This document shows, piece after piece, positions 1-6,410 of a DNA stretch of 6,717 nucleotides (its first letter is position 1; each line of letters starts with the position of its first letter). Source of the stretch: Spirochaetales bacterium. GTDB lineage: Bacteria > Spirochaetota > Spirochaetia > DSM-27196 > SLST01. The translations under genes were made by a program, and so were the position numbers. Below the pieces are notes generated by a model. It searched no databases. It had not been told where the DNA came from and worked only from the letters and a program-made list of their open reading frames with translations. The stretch is from assembly GCA_007130265.1 (NCBI GenBank), contig SLST01000253.1, positions 1-6,717 of the forward strand. The letters are read 5' to 3'.

Positions 1-768
1 AACGGTGAAGTTGTCGCTTGTAGTTCCCCGCAACCGCACCACACTGTTCACTGTTGATGCCGCAACTGGCTCGAATATGGTTGTTTGAGGCGGAGTTGTG
101 TCCACCGTCACTTGTCGTTCGACGGTTGAATTCTTGTCAAAGGCGTCGAACGCGCGCACGGCGATAGTCACAATGCTGTCTTCTGCTATGGTTGCCGAAT
201 ACGACCAGGTTGCGTATGCCGGACTCTCGCCACTCGTATCGGTAGCAGGATTCCACGTGCCGCCGCCATCAAGCGAAACCTCTACCCTGTCGATCCCGCT
301 GGCATCCGATGCCGTGCCGGTCACCGTAAAGGTGTTGCCCTGGTAGCTATTGACTCCCGGTGCGGCTATCGCGAGATCAGGGTTGCGGGTATCAACCACG
401 AGGTAGACTGGACCAACCACCGTCGTGCGCCGCGGCGGCTCGGCTCCCAGTTTGGCGTCCGGGTCGTCGCTGAACCTCAGGTAGAAGAAGTGCACCGCAT
501 CCGGAAGCGCGGTGAGCGAATGGGAGAAGCTCACGCTCCTGCCGCTCGCACCGCGTGAGCTGACGGGAACGAAGTCGTCTACGGCGTTGAGCGAGATCTC
601 GATCGTGCTGGAGTCCACGCGGTCGTCGTCCGCGATCACGCCGCGGACACGGGCATTGAGCTCGAGCAGGTTGTCGCGGTCGCCGGCGGCGAGCGCGACC
701 TGCAGATCCTCGGCGCTGTCGATCGCCGGGTCAAGATCAGTGAAGGTGACGGTTGGGAAGTCCGAGCT
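1..768 (-). repeat. Higher-order repeat unit 4 (B-A1-next module, cut by edge), residues 1759-2014
   Basis: The B module (1759-1885) begins S-S-D-F-P-T-V and carries D1805-D1806-D1807. An A1 module (1886-1981) follows, with V-T-G-T-A-S-D-A-S-G-I and V-R-A-F-D, ending V-T-V-D-T. The third module starts T-T-P-P-Q-T-T-I and is cut at residue 2014. The order suggests that the B-A1-A2 pattern resumes. Confidence 0.6.
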
Positions 769-3700
769 CTGGTCCACCAGAACCGTCTCCGTGACGATCG
801 TATCGTTCAGTGCGCGGTCACGCGCGATGACGACGAGCGTATAGGTAGTATCGTCGTCGAGCAAAACGGTATCCTGCGTCGCCAGGTACGGCGACGCGCC
901 AAAGAGCGTACCGTTCGGGTCGTCATAGGCCGTGGGCTGCTCGCCACCATCGGGGATCATCCACCACCGCACTCCCAGGAGTCCGTTTGCGTCCCCGGCG
1001 GCTACGGAGAACTCGATCGTACCGTTCACGCGAACCGTCACACCGTCGTCGACGGTGGGGCGCAGGTTGGTGATCTCGGCGTCTGGCGGAGTCGTATCCA
1101 CGACTACCGACCGGGTGAGCGTTGCCTGCTTGTTCACGACGTCATAGACGGTAATCACGTACTCGTAGTCGCCGTCATCCAGGCCGTCCATTCCGCCGAC
1201 GGTCTCGCTCACGGTGATCTGCTGACTCGTTCCGGTGATGGCGACGGTGTCGTGCCCCGCAAGCGGGGTGCCGTTACGCGTCACCGTGTAGCTCGCCAGG
1301 GCATTCGTGTCGGCCAGGTCGAACGAGAAGCCGAAGGAGTCCGCCGCGTAGTTCGCGCCGCCAACGGTATTTACCTCGCCAAAGGCGAACCCGGTGATCG
1401 TAGGCGGGTTCTGGTCGAGGGTGAAGTCAACGGTCGCGACCGCCTCGCTCCAGTTGTCCGCGGTGTCCTGCGCGATGACGTGCAGCGTCAGGTCACCTTC
1501 CTCGCCCGGCCCTACGAGCTCGGGAAAGCTGAGCGTGGCGGACCAGCTCGATCCGCCATCCGCCTCGTTCCAGCCGGCGTAGTCTGCCGGGGGCTCGGCG
1601 CCTGCAGCGCCCACCCAGTAGCGAACCTCGCGAATCGGGCTCACCTCTTCCACGTCAACGGCTGTACCGCTGGCGAGGATCGCCGTGCCCTGCACGGACG
1701 CCTCGGGAGTGGGACTCGCGATCACGACCTCCGGTCCCACCAGATCCACGCGCACGAGCCGTTCCACCGACGTGCTCTTGCCCGCCGCATCCGTGGTGGT
1801 TATGACGTACCTGTAGAGGCCATCATCAACGTTACTGGCCGGGTCCGTCGGGTCGGTCGCACCCGGGTCGCGAGGAAGCGCAGGGACCGTCCACGCGTAA
1901 CTGGTGTCATCCAGGCCGTCATTGCGGAAGATCTCGATGACCTCGCCTTCTCCGCGCCGCTGTGTGACGACGACCGAGCTCAGCTCGTTCGAGTCGGTCG
2001 CCTGACCGCCCAAGGAGAATTCCACGTTCCGTCCAGCGCTCGAAGTGCCGATCGCGGTCTCGGTGAGGTCCGGCGACGCCTGATCGACGCCGAAGTCCCT
2101 GATGACCGCATCCGACCAGTTACCGGCGATGTCGCGCGCCCGGACGTGAACCGATTTGCGCCCTTCGCCAAGGACGCCCAGGTTAACGCTCCCGTTCCAG
2201 TCGAGCGCGCCGGTCGCGACGGTCCATTCCGACACGTCCGGAGGCGCCGTACCACGTACGCCCGCCCAGAAACGCACCTCGGCGACGCCGCTGCGATCGT
2301 CGGATGCCGTGCCCTGGATCGCGACGGCGCTCCCGCCGAGCCAGTCACCCTGGAGCGGGAGGGCTACCGTAAGGTCGGGGGCGGTCGTATCCGCGGTGAA
2401 GGTGAACTCCCGCGTCGTCTCTCGGCCAAGGCGGTCGACGGCGCGAACGCCGATTTCGTTGAGCCCGCGCTCGATGACCTGCGGGGTGAGCGCTATCTCG
2501 TATTCCCAGCTCCCTTCCTCCACGGCGACAATGGTCGCGTCATCCCACTCCTGACCGTGCATTCGGATGCGCACCGACTCGTCGACGAGACCGTTCGGGT
2601 CGAAAGCGGTACCCGTGAGGGTGAACGCGTTGTTCAGATACCGTCCGGATTCGGGCGAGGCGATCGCGACGGCGGGGGCCGCCGTGTTGATCGCGAACGA
2701 GATAGGTGTGGAGCCCGGGGACGACCTGGTCGTCGTGTTCCAGTTGAAGTTGTCGTCGGTGAAACCGCGGTCCGCGTCGAACCGGATGTCTCGCACGCGG
2801 AACTCGATCTCGTGCACGCCGTCGCCCAGCTGCGACACCGGCTGCGACCAGGTCGCGTTGGTTCGCGTCCCGGAGAAGGTTGTCGTCACGGGAGTCCAGT
2901 CTCCGGACTCGGCTGCCGACCAGGCGTCCCAGGTTCCGGTGTCCCAGTCGTAAGTACGGGTGCGGTACTCGAGCCCACCGCCGTGGACCCCGTCGTCGTC
3001 CTGGACGGTGCCGGTGATCACCGCGTCGATCCCGAATACATTGTCCGGGACGGTGCCCACGGGATCGGGCAGACCGCTCCCGTCGGTCGAGACGTTGGAT
3101 ACCTCAATACGGGGTCGGTCCGACTCCTGGTCTACGGTCAGCGTGAGAGTCGCGATGCCGCTCCAGTTGCCGGCCGAATCGACGGCCTGGACGTGGAAGT
3201 CGTAGTCAGCCGGGCCGAAGTTGCCCTGCGGACCCCCCGGGTCCTGCTGGTAGGCATACGTGTCCCACGTGTACTCCCAGCTATATCGTGTGGGGAAGGC
3301 GTTCCACTCGCTCAGATCCGCCGGCGGCGCTTCGGTCGCAGGCGTGATGTACCAGTAGACGGCCTGCATCTGGAGATTGTCGTTCGCCGCCCCCTGGATG
3401 AGCACAGCGCTGTTCACGGTCTGGCCGTCGTCCGGTCGGATGAACGAGATCGTGGGGATCTCGGTGTCCACGGTCACGGTGACGTTCTCGGTGGCAACCG
3501 AGCCGGACAGGTCGCGCGCGCGGACACGGATATTGTGGGTCCCGTCCTGCAGATCGCCGTCCGGACCCACGGCCACGGTGAGCGAGTACGGAACGTCCAG
3601 CTCCGGCTCGTCGCCGCTCTCGTCGAACTCGTAGAGCGCCGGCTGGTACGTCGTCCCGCCGTCAAAGCTGACCTCTATGCGACTCACGCCGAACCCGTCG

Positions 3701-6042
3701 TTCACCTCTCCGGAGAGCGCGAACTCCTGGTTCGTGATGAACCCCGTTGCCGGCTCGCTGATGGAGATCGTAGGCGGGCCTTTGTCGACGGAGAACTCGA
3801 TGATGAGTCCTCCGCCGTCATCCGGGCTCTGCCTCGTGAGCCCGATCCCGTCGATGTCTTCAACCCAGATCTGCAGACGATGGCTGCCGTCGCCCAGGAA
3901 CTGCGCGGGATTCGCCGGACTCATCAGAGGGACATTGAAGTCGAGCCGCGGAGTCGAACTGCGCTGGCCAGGCGCGTAGACGTACCGCCAGTCGGTCCAG
4001 GTGCCCGGGCCGGTCGCGACACGGTACCGGAACGTGTCCGGGTCCACCGCATCGTCGTCGGTGATGTTTCCGATCAGCTGCGGGTCGCCGGAGAGCACGT
4101 TGTCGTACCTGCCGCCATCGACATCCATATTCGAGATCTCAACCACGGGGAGATCGCTGTCCTGATTGACCTCGAAGTCGCGCTCGACCTCGGAGACGTT
4201 GCCCGCCCGGTCGGTCGCGCGGACCCGTGCGGTCAACGGGCCTTCGGCAAACTGTTCGGAGTCGAACCGAAACGTCCAGTTCGTAGCGATGCCGTCCCAC
4301 TCGTAGCCGTCAACGGCCAGCGTGTACCCCTCGCCGAACTCGACCCATTCGCTGCCCGCTAGGCCGCTCATCCGCATCGCAACGGACGCGACGCCGGAGA
4401 GCGCATCATTGCTGCTGCCGCGGATCACCGCGGTGCGGTTGAGGTATGCCCCGGGCTCCGGGTTGTTGATCACCACGTCCGCGGCGACGGTATCCTTCAC
4501 GAGGGTCACCTGACGCGCCTCGGAATCAGAACCCACGACGGCACGGGCACGCACCCGTACGTTGCCGTCCGGAAGGGTGGCGAGGTCGAGCCCTTCTGAG
4601 GCGAGCTCGTCCGACGAATACTCCCACACGGTAGTCGCGGGGTCATAGTCCGCGGACCGGTTCTCAAAGACCCACGTGGGCGATGTCGCACTGCCGTACC
4701 CTATGTCCACACGCACGCCGGTCAGCGGGATCGAATGGCTCGCGGTGCCGTTCACCGTGAACCGGTCTGAGAAGTAGATGTTCTCCGGTGTATCGACTTC
4801 GATGCTCGGGTTGCCGTCGCTGATGATGAACACCTGGCTGAATGGCGGCCAGCTCAGGGTCCCGTCGATGTCGCTGACCTCGAGGTGCGCGCGGAAGTAG
4901 CCCTGCCCCAGCACATCGGGCAGGCGGTAATCCCACCCTACGTTTCTGATATCGCTCGGGGGTGTCTCCAGCGTCAGTGTGGTCCAGTCAAAAACTTCCT
5001 CCCAGTCCTCATCCGGTTCGCCGACGTCAACTCCGCGTTCGATCCTGATCTGCATGGAATCAAGATCGATCCCATCGTCGTCGCGGAAGATGCCGCTGAG
5101 CAAGCTCCTCGAACGTGTCGTGGGAATGCCTCCGTCCTCCGCCGCCTGCGGGCTGATCCAGTCGATCTGCGGGATGTCGCCGTCCTCGTCGAACGCGAGG
5201 ACGAGCTGGTAGGCGGAATCCTGGGGATTCTCGAGTATGCGAACCGCGCGGACTGCGTCCGCGGAGCTCGGGCTGCTAAGCCAACTCAGCAGGAGGTCCG
5301 CGGTCCAGCTCTGATCCTGCACCGTGCGCAGATGATCGACGTGGTAGAACTCCTTGCTGCGATTTCCCGCCTCGTCCTGTGCCCAGACGAAGAAGCGAAA
5401 GAGCATCTCTGGATTGCTCTCCGTGTACTCTTCCGACTCGAACACCATGGTCCACGTGGTGGACTGGTCTATCTGCCGGTCCAAGACCCGGCCCCAGGTC
5501 GCCCCGCCGTCTTCGGATCCCTCGACCACCGCGCCGAACCGCGTGATCGTGTACCGGTCGGCGGCGGTGACGGTGAGGACCGACCGCGTGTTGAACACGA
5601 GATCTGCGTAGCTCTGTGGGCTCGTCACGAGTACTACCGGGGGAGTGTTGTCTATGTTGTACACGGTCTCGTCTGAGACCGTGGTCTTCCCGGATGTGTC
5701 GGTCGCGCGAACCGCGGCGAGGAGGCGCCCGTCCGTCTTTCCTGCCGTGTCGAGCTCGTACTGCCAGATCCCGCTCGAGGCGGTGTAGCTCGTCACCGGG
5801 GTCCAGCTCTGTCCCTGGTCGAAGGAGATCTCTACCGTATCAATGGCCTGGTCGTCCTTTGCGGTTCCGGAGAGGGTGACGGTACCACTCAGGAAGGATC
5901 CGGGCGCCGGGTCGAGAAGTCGTACCGTTGGTGGTGCAATGTCCACCCTGTCCCCAAGGCCAGGTTCCAGTGCGTTCCGACAGCCAGACGACAGCAGCGC
6001 CGCTGCGAGTACCAGGAACGTGAACCCCTTCCGACCAGTCAT
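1..6042 (-). CDS. Giant multi-module Ig-like repeat lipoprotein (N-terminal 2,014 residues; C-terminus beyond left edge)
   Basis: The frame is open from ATG 6042-6040 to base 1 with no stop, so the 3' end lies outside the window. The start is supported by a purine-rich SD element just upstream and a lipoprotein signal peptide (residues 1-20, Cys21). The rest is a chain of beta-rich modules of about 100-150 residues. Most follow the bacterial Ig pattern: P-x-[VIL]-x-[IVL] at the start, a central [LIV]-x-G-x-[AV]-x-D, Trp in the middle, then [VI]-R-A-x-D-x-[AS]-G-[NK] and VDTTPP-like linkers. Approximate modules: 36-131, 132-286, 287-411, 412-518, 519-627, 628-754, 755-859, 860-972, 973-1119, 1120-1218, 1219-1321, 1322-1434, 1435-1544, 1545-1650, 1651-1758, 1759-1885, 1886-1981 and 1982 onward (cut). 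By my count there are only 12 Lys and one Cys, with abundant Asp. No enzymatic motif is visible. A surface-anchored or periplasmic stalk or adhesin role is inferred. It resembles Big_9-type Ig modules, but I could not run a profile search. Confidence 0.93.
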   Translation of the reverse strand, partial: MTGRKGFTFLVLAAALLSSGCRNALEPGLGDRVDIAPPTVRLLDPAPGSFLSGTVTLSGTAKDDQAIDTVEISFDQGQSWTPVTSYTASSGIWQYELDTAGKTDGRLLAAVRATDTSGKTTVSDETVYNIDNTPPVVLVTSPQSYADLVFNTRSVLTVTAADRYTITRFGAVVEGSEDGGATWGRVLDRQIDQSTTWTMVFESEEYTESNPEMLFRFFVWAQDEAGNRSKEFYHVDHLRTVQDQSWTADLLLSWLSSPSSADAVRAVRILENPQDSAYQLVLAFDEDGDIPQIDWISPQAAEDGGIPTTRSRSLLSGIFRDDDGIDLDSMQIRIERGVDVGEPDEDWEEVFDWTTLTLETPPSDIRNVGWDYRLPDVLGQGYFRAHLEVSDIDGTLSWPPFSQVFIISDGNPSIEVDTPENIYFSDRFTVNGTASHSIPLTGVRVDIGYGSATSPTWVFENRSADYDPATTVWEYSSDELASEGLDLATLPDGNVRVRARAVVGSDSEARQVTLVKDTVAADVVINNPEPGAYLNRTAVIRGSSNDALSGVASVAMRMSGLAGSEWVEFGEGYTLAVDGYEWDGIATNWTFRFDSEQFAEGPLTARVRATDRAGNVSEVERDFEVNQDSDLPVVEISNMDVDGGRYDNVLSGDPQLIGNITDDDAVDPDTFRYRVATGPGTWTDWRYVYAPGQRSSTPRLDFNVPLMSPANPAQFLGDGSHRLQIWVEDIDGIGLTRQSPDDGGGLIIEFSVDKGPPTISISEPATGFITNQEFALSGEVNDGFGVSRIEVSFDGGTTYQPALYEFDESGDEPELDVPYSLTVAVGPDGDLQDGTHNIRVRARDLSGSVATENVTVTVDTEIPTISFIRPDDGQTVNSAVLIQGAANDNLQMQAVYWYITPATEAPPADLSEWNAFPTRYSWEYTWDTYAYQQDPGGPQGNFGPADYDFHVQAVDSAGNWSGIATLTLTVDQESDRPRIEVSNVSTDGSGLPDPVGTVPDNVFGIDAVITGTVQDDDGVHGGGLEYRTRTYDWDTGTWDAWSAAESGDWTPVTTTFSGTRTNATWSQPVSQLGDGVHEIEFRVRDIRFDADRGFTDDNFNWNTTTRSSPGSTPISFAINTAAPAVAIASPESGRYLNNAFTLTGTAFDPNGLVDESVRIRMHGQEWDDATIVAVEEGSWEYEIALTPQVIERGLNEIGVRAVDRLGRETTREFTFTADTTAPDLTVALPLQGDWLGGSAVAIQGTASDDRSGVAEVRFWAGVRGTAPPDVSEWTVATGALDWNGSVNLGVLGEGRKSVHVRARDIAGNWSDAVIRDFGVDQASPDLTETAIGTSSAGRNVEFSLGGQATDSNELSSVVVTQRRGEGEVIEIFRNDGLDDTSYAWTVPALPRDPGATDPTDPASNVDDGLYRYVITTTDAAGKSTSVERLVRVDLVGPEVVIASPTPEASVQGTAILASGTAVDVEEVSPIREVRYWVGAAGAEPPADYAGWNEADGGSSWSATLSFPELVGPGEEGDLTLHVIAQDTADNWSEAVATVDFTLDQNPPTITGFAFGEVNTVGGANYAADSFGFSFDLADTNALASYTVTRNGTPLAGHDTVAITGTSQQITVSETVGGMDGLDDGDYEYVITVYDVVNKQATLTRSVVVDTTPPDAEITNLRPTVDDGVTVRVNGTIEFSVAAGDANGLLGVRWWMIPDGGEQPTAYDDPNGTLFGASPYLATQDTVLLDDDTTYTLVVIARDRALNDTIVTETVLVDQSSDFPTVTFTDLDPAIDSAEDLQVALAAGDRDNLLELNARVRGVIADDDRVDSSTIEISLNAVDDFVPVSSRGASGRSVSFSHSLTALPDAVHFFYLRFSDDPDAKLGAEPPRRTTVVGPVYLVVDTRNPDLAIAAPGVNSYQGNTFTVTGTASDASGIDRVEVSLDGGGTWNPATDTSGESPAYATWSYSATIAEDSIVTIAVRAFDAFDKNSTVERQVTVDTTPPQTTIFEPVAASTVNSVVRLRGTTSDNFTV
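769..1410 (-). repeat. C-A2 module pair, copy 2 (residues 1545-1758)
   Basis: The second copy of the pair. The C module (1545-1650) has L-A-D-T-N-A-L-A-S with Y-T-V-T, then D-G-L-D-D, D-D-G-D-Y-E-Y-V-I-T, and ends V-V-V-D-T. The A2-like module (1651-1758) has V-R-W-W at 1692-1695 and A-R-D-R-A-L-N-D at the place of the A-G-N-W-S motif, and ends V-D-Q1758. The A2 half is more diverged than in copy 1. Confidence 0.55.
1411..2079 (-). repeat. C-A2 module pair, copy 1 (residues 1322-1544)
   Basis: A two-module unit. The C module (1322-1434) has A-T-D-S-N-E-L-S-S with V-V-V-T, then D-G-L-D-D, D-D-G-L-Y-R-Y-V-I-T and a V-R-V-D end. The A2 module (1435-1544) has Y-W at 1475-1476, E-P-P-A-D-Y-A-G-W-N at 1483-1492, D-T-A-D-N-W-S at 1526-1532, and the L-D-Q1544 end. 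It differs from the three preceding units in lacking a B module. Confidence 0.6.
2080..3126 (-). repeat. Higher-order repeat unit 3 (B-A1-A2), residues 973-1321
   Basis: This is the third copy, about 349 residues. The B module (973-1119) has D-R-P-R-I-E-V, D1015-D1016-D1017, and L-G-D-G-V-H before V-R-D-I; its tail, rich in Asn, Thr and Ser, is longer than in the other B modules. The A1 module (1120-1218) is A-A-P-A-V to F-T-A-D-T. The A2 module (1219-1321) has F-W at 1258-1259, A-P-P-D-V-S-E-W-T at 1266-1274 and D-I-A-G-N-W-S at 1304-1310, and ends V-D-Q1321. Confidence 0.67.
3127..4161 (-). repeat. Higher-order repeat unit 2 (B-A1-A2), residues 628-972
   Basis: This unit of about 345 residues repeats the same order. 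The B module (628-754) has D-L-P-V-V-E-I, D662-D663-D664, and L-G-D-G-S-H before V-E-D-I-D-G. The A1 module (755-859) is G-P-P-T-I-S-I to V-T-V-D-T, with R-V-R-A-R-D-L-S-G. The A2 module (860-972) has Y-W at 896-897, A-P-P-A-D-L-S-E-W-N at 905-914 and D-S-A-G-N-W-S at 955-961, and ends V-D-Q972. Confidence 0.67.
4162..5184 (-). repeat. Higher-order repeat unit 1 (B-A1-A2), residues 287-627
   Basis: This is a three-module unit of about 341 residues. The B module (287-411) has D-I-P-Q-I, then G317 to D326 with the D321-D322-D323 signature, and an L-G-Q-G-Y-F motif leading to the V-S-D-I-D-G strand end. The A1 module (412-518) has V-N-G-T-A and V-R-V-R-A-R-A, and ends V-K-D-T. The A2 module (519-627) has S-E-W-V and R-A-T-D-R-A-G-N-V-S, and ends V-N-Q. 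Only the protein pattern is conserved between units, so the duplication is old. Confidence 0.65.
5218..5355 (-). other. Insertion of about 46 residues inside the second Ig-like module (residues 230-275)
   Basis: Module 2 shows the usual penultimate strand and D-E-A-G-N motif at residues 223-227. Its final strand (S-A-Y-Q-L-V-L-A-F-D-E, 276-286) follows only after this insertion. The inserted stretch contains W-T-A-D-L-L-L-S-W-L and A-D-A-V-R-A-V-R-I-L, which look amphipathic and possibly helical, unlike the beta-rich remainder. No family is recognised. Confidence 0.5.
5980..6042 (-). other. Lipoprotein signal peptide with relaxed lipobox
   Basis: Residues 1-21 comprise a basic n-region (R4, K5), a hydrophobic core (residues 7-17, F-T-F-L-V-L-A-A-A-L-L) and S18-S19-G20-C21. 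The lipobox is not canonical: Leu sits at -4 and Ser at -3, with Gly at -1. Known spirochaetal lipoproteins tolerate such deviations, and other bacteria do so less often. Cleavage before Cys21 followed by lipidation would anchor the Ig chain to a membrane. The absence of any other Cys in 2,014 residues supports Cys21 being the lipidation site. No Asp follows at +2 (it is Arg22). Confidence 0.82.
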
Positions 6043-6046
6043 CGAA

Positions 6047-6055
6047 CCACCCTTT
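6047..6055 (-). promoter_or_regulatory. Ribosome-binding site of the lipoprotein gene
   Basis: On the minus strand the sequence AAAGGGTGG precedes the ATG at 6042; the AAGGG core ends 7 nt before it. Together with the signal peptide this fixes the start. There is no other in-frame ATG in the stretch directly upstream. Confidence 0.6.
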
Positions 6056-6056
6056 G

Positions 6057-6070
6057 GGGGCACAGGCCCC
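6057..6070 (-). other. Small GC hairpin next to the lipoprotein ribosome-binding site
   Basis: In the mRNA sense this reads GGGGC-CTGT-GCCCC, a perfect 5-bp GC stem with a tetraloop. It ends one base before the purine-rich SD stretch. It could modulate ribosome access. Five base pairs may also occur by chance in GC-rich DNA. Confidence 0.35.
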
Positions 6071-6086
6071 AGCCTTGTTGCATATG

Positions 6087-6101
6087 GTGAAGAATCTTCA
6101 C
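6087..6101. promoter_or_regulatory. Inverted repeat GTGAAG-AAT-CTTCAC, candidate operator
   Basis: Perfect 6-bp arms with a 3-bp centre. It overlaps the downstream edge of the candidate -10 element and would cover the transcription start of the minus-strand gene. The position suits a repressor site. The binding protein is unknown. Confidence 0.35.
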
Positions 6102-6110
6102 TATAGTATA
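6100..6110 (-). promoter_or_regulatory. Candidate -10 element for the lipoprotein gene
   Basis: The minus strand reads TATACTATAGT, containing TATACT at 6110-6105 and TATAGT at 6105-6100. This is a rare AT-rich patch about 60 bp upstream of the start codon. I found no good TTGACA-like -35 at 16-18 bp, so activator dependence or another sigma factor would be needed. The ACTATAGT core is itself palindromic. Confidence 0.35.
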
Positions 6111-6114
6111 GCGT

Positions 6115-6141
6115 CGCTTCTGGTGTTTTGCAGACGCTTCT
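6115..6141. repeat. Paired direct repeat CGCTTCT, 20 bp apart
   Basis: CGCTTCT occurs at 6115-6121 and 6135-6141; with flanks it is G-x-CGCTTCT in both copies. The 20-bp register is about two helical turns. The pair lies directly upstream of the candidate -10 of the lipoprotein gene, where an activator could bind. Chance is possible for 7-mers. Confidence 0.25.
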
Positions 6142-6251
6142 TCTTCCGAAATCGATCCACGTATGTCAATGCCGGAGAGGTACCCTCACATGGTGGTCCC
6201 GACAGCAAGAACCGCCCGATGGATGTTGCCATCACGAGACGCGTGAGAAGG

Positions 6252-6273
6252 AGATGACCGGCTGCGGACATCT
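6252..6273. repeat. Imperfect hairpin in the plus-strand leader
   Basis: AGATG-a-CCG-gctg-CGG-a-CATCT: an outer 5-bp and an inner 3-bp stem separated by an A/A mismatch, with a 4-nt loop. It is followed by a pyrimidine-rich stretch without a true T-run, so it is not a convincing terminator. Confidence 0.35.
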
Positions 6274-6291
6274 ACTTTCCTTTCCAGCCGG

Positions 6292-6326
6292 CGGCCGGCA
6301 TGGCCGATGATACAGGAGAGACCTGT
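6292..6326. repeat. Two consecutive small hairpins
   Basis: CGGCC-ggcat-GGCCG at 6292-6306 and ACAGG-agaga-CCTGT at 6312-6326 each have perfect 5-bp stems and 5-nt loops, spaced 5 bp apart. No T-run follows either. They may form a structured leader for the plus-strand gene if transcription starts upstream of them. Confidence 0.3.
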
Positions 6327-6367
6327 CACTCCATGGACGTGAGATCAGCGTGGTCTGTACACAGGTC

Positions 6368-6375
6368 GTGATCAC
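6368..6375. repeat. 8-bp palindrome GTGATCAC
   Basis: A perfect palindrome about 50 bp upstream of the plus-strand start codon. It could be an operator half-site or chance. No flanking symmetry strengthens it. Confidence 0.2.
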
Positions 6376-6410
6376 CGAAGTCGGGCTATGGCCGACACAC
6401 AGATAGACGA

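Noticed and set aside
1980..2348. Minus-strand 122-codon open frame in another register
   Set aside because: It overlaps the long Ig frame out of register and encodes a low-complexity Arg/Ser/Thr-rich product typical of GC-rich shadows.
1252..4362. A 1,036-codon open frame on the plus strand
   Set aside because: It is the codon-aligned antisense of the minus-strand Ig protein. It stays open only because that gene avoids TTA, CTA and TCA codons here. Its translation is Arg-rich, has no domain pattern, and ends where the sense gene uses a CTA codon.
4885..5676. A 263-codon open frame on the plus strand
   Set aside because: Same codon-aligned antisense register as above, opposite a clear run of Ig-like modules, with no credible ribosome-binding site.
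1..6042. Possible frameshifts or pseudogene in the long array
   Set aside because: All 2,014 codons were read through without a stop and Ig motifs stay in one frame throughout.
6136..6146. CTTCTTCTTC run as a possible phase-variation tract
   Set aside because: Only three trinucleotide units and outside both reading frames; too short for slippage switching.
6252..6285. Hairpin followed by pyrimidines as a rho-independent terminator
   Set aside because: The stem is short with a mismatch, the following tract is a C/T mixture, and no gene ends nearby.
6054..6310. Small plus-strand open frames in the intergenic region
   Set aside because: Two overlapping short frames with no ribosome-binding site and no recognisable product. 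They cross the candidate promoter and hairpins.
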